From Rhizomicrobium sp. (GTDB lineage: Bacteria > Pseudomonadota > Alphaproteobacteria > Micropepsales > Micropepsaceae): a stretch of 64,000 bases of DNA. Location: contig JBBCGL010000001.1 in NCBI GenBank assembly GCA_037200385.1, forward strand, positions 4,479,418 to 4,543,417, read 5' to 3'. The translations under genes and the position numbers were made by a program. Below, piece after piece: positions 57,237 through 64,000 of this stretch; position 1 is the stretch's first letter; each line of letters starts with the position of its first letter. Under the pieces are notes generated by a model. The model did no database searches and had not been told where the DNA came from. It was given only the letters and a program-made list of their open reading frames with translations.

Positions 57237-58483
57237 TGGCCGATTTCCGGACCATCGCCGCCTGCCGCCTGTGCGGCGGCGCGGAGCTGGGCGAGATCGT
57301 CGATTTCGGGAATGTCGCGCTGGGCAACAACCTGCTCGAGGATGCGGCCGCCGCCCGCGCCGCGGCGAGCTATCCGCTTACCCTGAATCGCTGCGCCGCC
57401 TGCGGCCATTTCCAGCTCGGCTGTGCGGTGGCGCCGCATCTGCTCTATGCGACGAACTACACCTATCTCTCGGGCATCGGTCCCAGCTTCGTGAAGCATC
57501 TCGACGACTACGCCGCCTGGGCCTATGGCAAGGACCTCGTGCCGCCGGACGGCCTAGTCGTCGACATCGGCTCCAATGACGGGACGGCGCTCAAGGCGTT
57601 CCAGCGGCGCGGCGCGCGCGTCTGCGGCGTCGATCCGGCCAGCCTGCCGGCCAAGATCGCCAACGAGAACGGCGTCGATACCCTCAACGTCTTTTTCGAC
57701 GCCGATGCGGTGGCGCAGATCGCGGCGAAATACGGCGCCGCGGACTACGTCACCAGCCACAACGTGCTCGCCCATGTCGACGACCTCGGTGCCGTCTTCG
57801 CCGATATCCACGCCCTCCTGAAGGACGGCGGGGTGTTCTGCTTCGAGATCGGCTATTTCCGCGAGGTGCTGCGGCTGGGCTATTTCGACACGATCTATCA
57901 CGAGCATCTCGACTACCATCACGCCGCGCCGCTGGCGCGCCACCTGACGAAGCTCGGCTTCGACATCGAGGAGTTCAGCGTCAACGCCGCGCAGGGCGGC
58001 ACCCTGCGCACGCTCTGCCGCAAGACCGGCGCGGGCAGGGTCTCCGCCGCGGCACGGGCCTTCCTCGATGCCGAGCGGCAGTCTGAAGTGAACGACACGG
58101 CCTTCCTGCGGGACTGGCAGGGAAGCATCCTGCGCAAGATGGCCGGCTTCGCGGCGCTGCTGCGCGAAAGGGCGGCCAAGGGCCTGGCGATCGCCGGCTA
58201 TGGCGCGCCGACCAAGGCGACTCTGCTGATGAAGATGGCCGGCATCGGCGCGGCGGATGTCCGCTACGTGGTCGACGACAATGCCCTGAAGGTGGGGCGC
58301 TTCCTGCCGGTGACGGGCATCCCGATCCGGCCGACGGCGCAGCTCTTTGCCGAGCCGCTCGACGCCGTCGTGGTGTTCGCGTGGAATTTCGCCGATGATA
58401 TCTCCGCCAAGCTGGGTGGCCGCTTCGGTCGCCCGGTCGAGATGATCGTGCCGCTGCCCGAACCGAGGACCATCGCGCTGTGA
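57236..58483 (+). CDS. Sugar C-methyltransferase-like SAM enzyme
   Basis: A 415-residue enzyme with the three-part layout of sugar C-methyltransferases such as TcaB9. An N-terminal zinc-type domain has CRLCGGAEL and CAACGHFQLG. A SAM domain has VVDIGSNDGTALKAFQ near 104 and SHNVLAHVDDLGAVF. The C-terminal domain has IAGYGAPTKATLLMK. YHEHLDYHH supplies the conserved His residues of the active site. These enzymes add a methyl to C3 of a 4-keto sugar, giving branched sugars. The start overlaps the cupin stop by one base; the stop overlaps the next gene by four. Confidence 0.85.
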   Translation: MADFRTIAACRLCGGAELGEIVDFGNVALGNNLLEDAAAARAAASYPLTLNRCAACGHFQLGCAVAPHLLYATNYTYLSGIGPSFVKHLDDYAAWAYGKDLVPPDGLVVDIGSNDGTALKAFQRRGARVCGVDPASLPAKIANENGVDTLNVFFDADAVAQIAAKYGAADYVTSHNVLAHVDDLGAVFADIHALLKDGGVFCFEIGYFREVLRLGYFDTIYHEHLDYHHAAPLARHLTKLGFDIEEFSVNAAQGGTLRTLCRKTGAGRVSAAARAFLDAERQSEVNDTAFLRDWQGSILRKMAGFAALLRERAAKGLAIAGYGAPTKATLLMKMAGIGAADVRYVVDDNALKVGRFLPVTGIPIRPTAQLFAEPLDAVVVFAWNFADDISAKLGGRFGRPVEMIVPLPEPRTIAL

Positions 58484-59145
58484 GCCCCCGCAAGATCGTG
58501 GTTATCGCGCCGCATCCCGACGACGAGACGCTGGGCGCCGGCGGCACCATCGCCCGCTTCGCGGCGGAGGGCGCCGAGGTTGCGATCCTGGTGGTGAGCG
58601 GCCACCTGCCGCCGGTCTACAAGCCCGAAGTGTTCGAGACGACGCTCCGCGAGGCCAATGCCGCGTTCCAGGTCATGGGCGTGGCGCACAGCGAATTCCT
58701 CCGCATCCCCGCGACCAAGGTGCATGAGACGCCGGTCGCCGAGCTGAACGGCGCGATCCACGGCTTCGTCCGCCGCCACGCGCCCGATACCGTGTTGATG
58801 CCGTTTCCCGACCGTCACATCGACCATCGCGCGATCTTCGACGCCTGCGTCGTCGCCTGCCGGCCTGTCGGCCCCGCCTTCCCGCGGACCGTGCTGTGCT
58901 ACGAGACCCTGTCCGAGACGCATTGGAACGTGCCGGGGATCGAAGCGTCCTTCGTGCCCGAATACTTCGTCGACACCACCGCCTATATGGACAAGAAGCG
59001 CGCGGCGCTGTCCGCCTATGCCTCGCAGATCGACGAAGCGCCATCGCGCTCGATCGAGGCCTGCATGGCGCTGGCGAAATTCCGCGGCAGCCAGAACGGC
59101 TGCGGCTATGCCGAGGCCTTCAAGGTCGTGCGCATCGTCGTTTAG
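58480..59145 (+). CDS. PIG-L family deacetylase
   Basis: A 221-residue zinc-dependent N-acetyl-sugar deacetylase of the PIG-L/LmbE family. The catalytic metal motif PHPDDE is at 11-16 and the distal His is in PDRHIDHRAIFD. The start is GTG at 58480 and the gene is coupled to the methyltransferase. In this context it may remove the acetyl from an amino sugar before N-acylation by the gene at 59305. Confidence 0.87.
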   Translation: MSPRKIVVIAPHPDDETLGAGGTIARFAAEGAEVAILVVSGHLPPVYKPEVFETTLREANAAFQVMGVAHSEFLRIPATKVHETPVAELNGAIHGFVRRHAPDTVLMPFPDRHIDHRAIFDACVVACRPVGPAFPRTVLCYETLSETHWNVPGIEASFVPEYFVDTTAYMDKKRAALSAYASQIDEAPSRSIEACMALAKFRGSQNGCGYAEAFKVVRIVV

Positions 59146-59174
59146 AGTCTGTTGTGATTGGTTTGAATCACGAC

Positions 59175-59277
59175 TGTCATCCCGGCCAAGCGATGCGTCA
59201 GCATCGCGCTGAGCCGGGACCCATTGCGCAAGCGTCTCGATGGATCCCGGCTCTCGCTCCGCTCGGCCGGGATGACA
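59175..59277. repeat. Dispersed palindromic element with 13-bp terminal inverted repeats
   Basis: A 103-base element bounded by TGTCATCCCGGCC and its exact reverse complement GGCCGGGATGACA, with an internal hairpin GCGATGC-GTCA-GCATCGC. Elements of this form, with CCCGGCTC/GAGCCGGG arms, are widespread repeats in alphaproteobacterial intergenic regions. It could also act as a weak transcription barrier between the convergent genes at 58480 and 59305. Only one copy is seen in this window. Confidence 0.75.
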
Positions 59278-59304
59278 TTTGCGTAAGACGGATCGCAACT
59301 TGTT

Positions 59305-59940
59305 CTATCCGCGCTTCTGGATCAGCCGCGCGCCCGGCGCGACGTCCTTGGTCACCACGGAGCCTGCCGCGATCATCGCGCCGTCGCCGATGGTCAAGGG
59401 CGGCACGATCAGCGCGCCGGAGCCCACGACCACGCGTGCGCCCACCGTCGTGGCCAAGCGCCTGCCGGCGTCGTAATTGCAGAACACGACGCCCGCGCCG
59501 ACGATCGTCTCGTCCCCCAGCACCGCATCGCCAATGAATGCGCGATGCGAGATCTTCACCCCCGAGCCGAAGCGCGACCGCGCCGCTTCGAGATGCGCGC
59601 CGAGGATGCAATCGTCGCCCGCCACGCAATCGTCGCGGATGAAGCAGAATGGACCGAAGATGTTGTTCCGTCCCGCCGCCAGCCGCGCGAGAACGGAATG
59701 CGCCCGGACATTGCAGCCGGCGCCGAGCGTCACGTCGGTCAACTGGCAACCCTGCTCGACGTTCAGCGGTCCGTCGAGCCGGCAGGTTCCCTGGAACACG
59801 ACGTCCGGTCCCAGCGTGATCGCGCCGCTGAAGTGCAGGCGTCCGCCGGCGGCGAGGTAAAGGCGGTCGGTTTGGAAAGCCGTCCGCAGCGCCGCCTCGG
59901 CGGCGATCTCGGTCGGCTCGGCAAAGGTCGCGCTGAACAT
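59305..59940 (-). CDS. Left-handed beta-helix acyltransferase-like protein (GlmU C-terminal type)
   Basis: A 211-residue protein made of hexapeptide repeats forming a left-handed parallel beta-helix (for example [35 protein letters not shown] and [21 protein letters not shown]). The segment [10 protein letters not shown] mirrors the NYDGxxK of the GlmU acetyltransferase domain, so acetyl-CoA-dependent sugar acetylation is likely. The pyrophosphorylase half of GlmU is absent. It closes the sugar cluster, facing the PIG-L gene. Confidence 0.8.
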   Translation of the reverse strand: MFSATFAEPTEIAAEAALRTAFQTDRLYLAAGGRLHFSGAITLGPDVVFQGTCRLDGPLNVEQGCQLTDVTLGAGCNVRAHSVLARLAAGRNNIFGPFCFIRDDCVAGDDCILGAHLEAARSRFGSGVKISHRAFIGDAVLGDETIVGAGVVFCNYDAGRRLATTVGARVVVGSGALIVPPLTIGDGAMIAAGSVVTKDVAPGARLIQKRG

Positions 59941-60014
59941 GCCCGATCATAGCGCTCCGGCCCTTGGGCGCAATTCGCCCTTGCGCCGGCCTGCGGCATC
60001 GCCGATGGAGAGCG

Positions 60015-61082
60015 ATGCGCGTGGACCAATTCGACTTCGACCTGCCCGAAGATCTGATCGCGTTGCGGCCGGCTGCGCCGCGCGACAGCGCGCGACTGCT
60101 GGTCGTCGGGCCGGACGGGGCGTTGGCGCATCGTCGCGTCCGCGATCTGCCGGCGCTCCTTGCGGCGGGCGATACGCTGGTCCTCAACGACACGAAGGTG
60201 ATATCCGCGCGCCTGCGCGGCGTTCGCAGCGGTCGCGGCGCCACCGCGCCGAAGATCGAAGTGATGCTCCACAAGCGCCTCGCTCCGGACCGGTTCCTCG
60301 CCTTCGCGCGACCCGCGCGCAAGCTCGAGGCGGGCGATAGCCTCCTGCTCGGCGCGTCGCTGGCCGCCCGTGTGTGCCGCAAGGGCGAGGGTGGCGAGAT
60401 CGAAGTCGCGTTCGAGACGTCGGGCGCCGCGCTCGACGCTGCCATCGCAATCGAGGGCGAGATTCCGCTGCCGCCCTATATCGCCGGCAAGCGCAAGCCG
60501 GACGATCGCGACCTCGCGGACTACCAGACCGTCTATGCCGCGCAGGACGGTTCGGTCGCCGCGCCGACCGCCGGCCTGCACTTCACGTCCGATCTGTTCG
60601 ACGCGCTGCATGCGCAGGGCATCGGGCGCGAGATGGTCACGCTTCATGTCGGTGCCGGCACCTTCCTGCCGGTGAGCGCCGAAGACACCGCCGCCCACCG
60701 CATGCATGCCGAATGGGCGAGCGTCTCGGCGCGGACGGCGCAGCATCTCAATGTCGCGCGCGCGCGTGGCGGCCGCACCGTCGCGGTCGGCACCACCTCG
60801 CTGCGCACCCTGGAAAGCGCCGCGCGGGACGACGATACGGTTGCGCCGTTCGAAGGCGAGACCGATATCTTCATCCTGCCCGGCTACCGCTTCCGGGCGG
60901 TGGATGTGCTGCTCACCAATTTCCACCTGCCGCGCTCGACGCTGTTCATGCTGGTCAGCGCCTTCTGCGGCGGCGATGTCATGAAAGCGGCCTATGCCGA
61001 GGCGATCCGCGAGCGCTATCGCTTCTATTCCTATGGCGACGCGTGCCTTTTATTTCGTCCCGCGATACAAGTCGCCTCATGA
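60015..61082 (+). CDS. queA: S-adenosylmethionine:tRNA ribosyltransferase-isomerase
   Basis: Makes epoxyqueuosine in tRNA from the base inserted by Tgt, using SAM as ribosyl donor. The 355-residue protein starts [20 protein letters not shown] and has the family stretches [29 protein letters not shown] and [14 protein letters not shown]. Full length. The start at 60015 places the FDFDLPxxLIA motif at the N-terminus. Its stop overlaps the start of the Sel1-repeat gene by four bases. Confidence 0.95.
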   Translation: MRVDQFDFDLPEDLIALRPAAPRDSARLLVVGPDGALAHRRVRDLPALLAAGDTLVLNDTKVISARLRGVRSGRGATAPKIEVMLHKRLAPDRFLAFARPARKLEAGDSLLLGASLAARVCRKGEGGEIEVAFETSGAALDAAIAIEGEIPLPPYIAGKRKPDDRDLADYQTVYAAQDGSVAAPTAGLHFTSDLFDALHAQGIGREMVTLHVGAGTFLPVSAEDTAAHRMHAEWASVSARTAQHLNVARARGGRTVAVGTTSLRTLESAARDDDTVAPFEGETDIFILPGYRFRAVDVLLTNFHLPRSTLFMLVSAFCGGDVMKAAYAEAIRERYRFYSYGDACLLFRPAIQVAS

Positions 61083-61795
61083 GAACGCACAGGATACCTC
61101 TCGGATTGATTGCGTTTGCCGCGCTGCTCGCCTCAGCCGCCACCGCACAGTCATTGGCAGCGCTCAACGGCATGGACGCCTACAACCGGGGTGATATTCC
61201 CACGGCGTACCGCTTGCTGCGTGCCGCCGCCGATACCGGCGACGCGGAAGCCGAAGTCAATCTCGGCTACATGTACGCTCGCGGCCAGGGCGTCGCGGCC
61301 GACGACGTGGCGGCTTTTCGTCTCTATGAGAAATCCGCCGCGCAGGGCGATGGCGAAGGGATGAACGCGCTGGGCTACAAATATTATCACGGCTCCGGCG
61401 TGGCACAGAACACGCAGCAGGCAATCCACTGGCTTTGCCTTGCTGTGCTGGAAGGCAATCCCCGCGCAATGAACAATCTGGCGGGATTGCTTTATGCCGG
61501 ATCGGATGTCGAACGCGATATCGCCGAGGCTGAATCGCTCTGGCTGCAGGCGGCAGCGCTCGGCCATACCAATGCGATGATGAACCTGGCCGGTTTGTAC
61601 AGGCAGACCGATCCGGCGAAAGCAAAGGAATGGGTTGTGCGCGCTGCGGAAAAGGGCCAGCCGACCGCCCAACAGGTGCTGCGCAATGCCGGCTATCGCG
61701 GACCGCTGCCGCCGCCATTCGACGAGACCGGTGCAATGATCCCCTTCGTGAAACGCGCCGCCGGGCACGCGAAGATCTGCGGCCTGACGTCGTGA
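61079..61795 (+). CDS. Exported Sel1-repeat protein
   Basis: A 238-residue exported protein with signal peptide [20 protein letters not shown] and cleavage after TAQ. Residues ~35-205 are Sel1-like TPR repeats: [60 protein letters not shown] and [20 protein letters not shown]. These usually form a protein-binding superhelix. It is coupled to queA and 13 bases before tgt, an unusual insertion between two enzymes of one pathway. A role in queuosine synthesis is not implied. Confidence 0.85.
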   Translation: MRTHRIPLGLIAFAALLASAATAQSLAALNGMDAYNRGDIPTAYRLLRAAADTGDAEAEVNLGYMYARGQGVAADDVAAFRLYEKSAAQGDGEGMNALGYKYYHGSGVAQNTQQAIHWLCLAVLEGNPRAMNNLAGLLYAGSDVERDIAEAESLWLQAAALGHTNAMMNLAGLYRQTDPAKAKEWVVRAAEKGQPTAQQVLRNAGYRGPLPPPFDETGAMIPFVKRAAGHAKICGLTS

Positions 61796-61808
61796 CAAGC
61801 ATCACGCG

Positions 61809-62951
61809 ATGAGCAGCTTCGCCTTCGAGATTTCCGCCCGCGACGGCAAGGCCCGCACCGGCCTCATCCGCACGCCGCGCGGCGACATCCGCACGCCCGC
61901 CTTCATGCCGGTCGGCACCGCCGGCACGGTGAAGGCGATGATGCCGCAATCGGTGCGCGCGGCGGGCGCCGACATCCTGCTCGGCAACACCTATCACCTG
62001 ATGCTGCGGCCGGGCGCCGAGCGCGTCGCACGCCTCGGCGGTCTGCATGCGTTCATGGATTGGGAGCGCCCCATCCTCACCGATTCCGGCGGCTTCCAGG
62101 TGATGTCGCTGGCCAAGCTGCGGAAGATCACCGAAGCCGGCGTCACGTTCCGCTCGCATATCGACGGCTCGGAGCAGTTCCTTTCGCCCGAGCGCGCGAT
62201 GGAAATCCAGCGCCTGTTGGGCTCCGACATCCAGATGGTGCTGGACGAGTGTCCCGCCTATCCCGCCACCCGCGGCGACATCGAGGCATCGCTGGCGCTT
62301 TCGATGCGCTGGGCGGCGCGCTCGAAGACGGCGTTCGGCGAGCAGCCGGGACACGCCTGTTTCGGCATCGTGCAGGGCGGCGTCTTCGCCGACCTGCGCG
62401 TCCGCTCGGCGCAGGCATTGCGCGATATCGGCTTCGATGGTTACGCCATCGGCGGGCTCGCGGTGGGCGAATCGCAGGCCGCGATGTTCGAGACCATCGA
62501 GGCGACGGAACCCCATCTGCCGCCGGACCGGCCGCGCTATCTCATGGGGGTCGGCAAGCCCGACGATCTGGTGGGCGCGGTGCTGCGCGGGGTCGACATG
62601 TTCGATTGCGTTCTTCCGACCCGCTCGGGCCGCAACGGCCAGGCCTTCACCCGCGGCGGCACGGCGAATCTGCGCAATGCCCGCTTCGCCGACGATTCGG
62701 GGCCGCTCGATCCCGGGTGCGGCTGTCCCGCCTGCCGCCAGTTCAGCCGCGCCTATCTCCACCACCTCGTCAAATCCCAGGAGATCATGGCCTCGATGCT
62801 GCTGAGCTGGCACAACGTCCAATATTACCAGGACGTGATGGCCGAGCTGCGGGCGGGGATCGCCGCCGGCCGGGCGGCCGAGGTCGCCGCGCGGGTGATC
62901 GCCGCCTATCCCCGCGATTCGACGCCAAAAACCGACGAAAACCTCGATTGA
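61809..62951 (+). CDS. tgt: Queuine/preQ1 tRNA-guanine transglycosylase
   Basis: Exchanges guanine-34 of GUN-anticodon tRNAs for preQ1. The 380-residue protein has Asp92 in [13 protein letters not shown], the binding loop [15 protein letters not shown], the nucleophile region [17 protein letters not shown] and the zinc site [17 protein letters not shown]. Full length, matching the bacterial enzyme. It forms a queuosine operon with queA. Confidence 0.97.
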   Translation: MSSFAFEISARDGKARTGLIRTPRGDIRTPAFMPVGTAGTVKAMMPQSVRAAGADILLGNTYHLMLRPGAERVARLGGLHAFMDWERPILTDSGGFQVMSLAKLRKITEAGVTFRSHIDGSEQFLSPERAMEIQRLLGSDIQMVLDECPAYPATRGDIEASLALSMRWAARSKTAFGEQPGHACFGIVQGGVFADLRVRSAQALRDIGFDGYAIGGLAVGESQAAMFETIEATEPHLPPDRPRYLMGVGKPDDLVGAVLRGVDMFDCVLPTRSGRNGQAFTRGGTANLRNARFADDSGPLDPGCGCPACRQFSRAYLHHLVKSQEIMASMLLSWHNVQYYQDVMAELRAGIAAGRAAEVAARVIAAYPRDSTPKTDENLD

Positions 62952-62993
62952 CCCTGACCCAACCCCCACATATGGTCCGCGCCCGCGCTGGAC

Positions 62994-63068
62994 GGGCCCA
63001 TAGCTCAGCGGCAGAGCATCTGACTTTTAATCAGAGGGTCGATGGTTCGATCCCATCTGGGCTCACCA
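62994..63068 (+). tRNA. tRNA-Lys (anticodon UUU)
   Basis: A complete cloverleaf of 75 bases. The acceptor stem GGGCCCA pairs with TGGGCTC (one G-U pair), the D-arm is AGCTCAGCGGCAGAGC, the anticodon loop CTTTTAA gives anticodon TTT at 63026-63028, and the T-arm is GATGGTTCGATCCCATC. The 3' CCA is encoded (63066-63068). No variable arm is present, as expected for tRNA-Lys. Confidence 0.97.
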
Positions 63069-63180
63069 GCGCAGGAAACCTCTCCTTGCACCACGCGTTC
63101 CCGATAGCGAATGCAGGGCTTTTCTTCCCCATTGGCGCCTATATTGTTGCCGCCAAGCAACAGATAAATGGGCCATTTGG

Positions 63181-63209
63181 TTGACAAAACTTGGCTCGTC
63201 GCGTTAAGT
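63181..63209 (+). promoter_or_regulatory. Candidate sigma-70-type promoter for the gene at 63238
   Basis: A perfect -35 TTGACA (63181-63186), a 17-base spacer, and TTAAGT (63204-63209) as a weak -10. An AGGAGGA ribosome binding site follows at 63226-63232. Confidence 0.55.
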
Positions 63210-63237
63210 GAACTCTAGTTTGGTCAGGAGGATTTTC

Positions 63238-63486
63238 ATGGTGCGGAAATTTGGTGCGGCCGTTATCGCGGCGGCTCTGTTGGTCTCGTCGGGTACGGCA
63301 GCGTTCGCGGCGGATCAGGCTGCGCTTGCTCCTGGCAAAGCCGCTGGCGTACGTGAAGCCGCGCTGCGCGCTCCGCTGTGGGTTTGGGTTGCCGGCGTCG
63401 GCTTCGTCGCGCTGGGCGTTGGCCTCGTCGCGTCGGGCAATGGCAATGGCCATTCGGGCGGATCGAGCACGACGACTCGCCTCTAA
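63238..63486 (+). CDS. Small exported or membrane protein of unknown function
   Basis: An 82-residue protein. MVRKFGAAVIAAALLVSSGT followed by AAFAADQ is a clear signal peptide, cleaved after AFA. A second hydrophobic stretch (LWVWVAGVGFVALGVGLVAS) spans the membrane or packs as a short anchor, then a Gly/Ser/Thr tail, GNGNGHSGGSSTTTRL. The ATG has an ideal AGGAGGA box five bases upstream. No family is recognised. It has its own promoter and terminator and so is a monocistronic gene. Confidence 0.78.
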   Translation: MVRKFGAAVIAAALLVSSGTAAFAADQAALAPGKAAGVREAALRAPLWVWVAGVGFVALGVGLVASGNGNGHSGGSSTTTRL

Positions 63487-63512
63487 GCGAGACCGTTTCT
63501 TTCGAATCTACG

Positions 63513-63545
63513 AAAAGCGTTGACCTTCGCGGGTCAGCGCTTTTT
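63513..63545 (+). terminator. Intrinsic terminator after the gene at 63238
   Basis: Stem AAAAGCGTTGACC / GGTCAGCGCTTTT with one G-T pair and loop TTCGCG (63526-63531), followed by a T run (63541-63545). Confidence 0.9.
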
Positions 63546-63633
63546 GGTTTTGGTCGGGGAAGCGGCTGTTCGCGGAACAATCGCCGTCGAGCATGACGGT
63601 ATGACGGTATCATGCGATTTTACCGCAGACGGC

Positions 63634-64000
63634 TCAGCCTTCACTGAGCGGCGGCCGTAGCAGTTCGATCTCCAGCGTCAGCCCATTGGGGTGGACGTTC
63701 TGGATCGACCGCCAGACCCGGCCGGTCGCGGCGCTCACCCAGTAGGAATTGGCAAAGCTCCAGTCCAGCCGCTCGGCCCGGCAGCTCTCATCCACCCGGA
63801 TGGTATCGAGCTGCTTGCCGAGAATTGTGATCGGGTCGGGACCGGCCGGCACCATCCGGCAGACCACCGGAACGGAATAGATGCCGCGATCTGCGAAATC
63901 GGCGTTCCAGGTGAAGCTGTGCGGCCGGGTCCAGCCCGACGGATCGCCGGCGGCGGCCTGATAGCCCGTCAGGTCTGTCCCGAAGCCGGCCGTCCGGACG
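63634..64000 (-). CDS. Unknown protein, C-terminal part (partial at window edge)
   Basis: The frame is open from the stop at 63634 to the end of the window, so the start lies outside; an internal GTG at 63867 is not needed as the start. About 121 residues are visible, including SGWTRPHSFTWNADFADRG, VVCRMVPAGPDPITILGKQL, WSFANSYWVSAATGRVWRS and NGLTLEIELLRPPLSEG at the end. The pattern resembles the C-terminus of an exported protein of unknown function that describes measured or modelled values in other genomes, but no family can be named with confidence. Confidence 0.6.
   Translation of the reverse strand, partial: VRTAGFGTDLTGYQAAAGDPSGWTRPHSFTWNADFADRGIYSVPVVCRMVPAGPDPITILGKQLDTIRVDESCRAERLDWSFANSYWVSAATGRVWRSIQNVHPNGLTLEIELLRPPLSEG

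Overview
The window reads as one continuous stretch of chromosome from a high-GC alphaproteobacterium. The grounds are the yajC-secD start of a sec operon followed by a squalene-synthase-like complex I assembly gene and trmFO, a GTTC-N7-GTTC type LexA box upstream of uvrA, an alanine at the quinolone-sensitive serine position of GyrA, and a dispersed palindrome of the type common in this class. A genus cannot be named safely from the sequence; a Rhizomicrobium/Micropepsaceae-like lineage is only a guess. There are no rRNA genes, CRISPR arrays, transposases or phage modules. One tRNA-Lys(UUU) gene is present.

Layout: 1-5139 holds a partial gene, yajC, secD (without an adjacent secF), a PuuD-like membrane protein, an NDUFAF6-like gene and trmFO. 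5213-9960 holds a TPR-like methyltransferase, a small secreted protein and two tandem amidases. 10106-14668 has three paralogous multipass membrane proteins, the third ending in a roughly 135-residue histidine-rich tail, with a Tet-type MFS exporter between them. 14893-22001 carries a sulfotransferase, uvrA with a candidate SOS box, a berberine-bridge-like oxidase, a Nudix hydrolase, ssb and a lipoprotein trypsin-like protease. 22059-23120 is an acyltransferase. 23149-34074 is a type II secretion locus (gspO divergent from gspE-F-G-H-I-J-L-M-C-D-K). 34820-36857 is a tandem duplication of a secreted beta-helix protein.

37026-43956 is the most interesting part. It is a lasso-peptide-type RiPP locus. 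An asparagine-synthetase-like cyclase, an HprK-like kinase and a 48-residue precursor lie on the minus strand. A PqqD-like recognition protein, a transglutaminase-like leader peptidase and a nucleotidyltransferase lie on the plus strand. An ABC exporter converges on them. The precursor has a W-x-x-P-x-L leader motif at the expected distance from a glycine, but the 11-residue segment after it does not fit the usual ring size, and it ends in serine, the residue targeted by kinases of the paeninodin type.

44114-47871 holds gyrA, coaD and a cyclophilin, and 48243-50607 two secreted proteins (one with MORN repeats). 50722-59940 is a surface polysaccharide or modified-sugar cluster: aminotransferase, glycosyltransferases, WbpM-like dehydratase, oxidoreductase, cupin, C-methyltransferase, PIG-L deacetylase and a left-handed beta-helix acyltransferase. 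60015-63068 holds queA, a Sel1-repeat protein, tgt and the tRNA. The window ends with a small secreted/membrane protein and a partial gene running off the edge.
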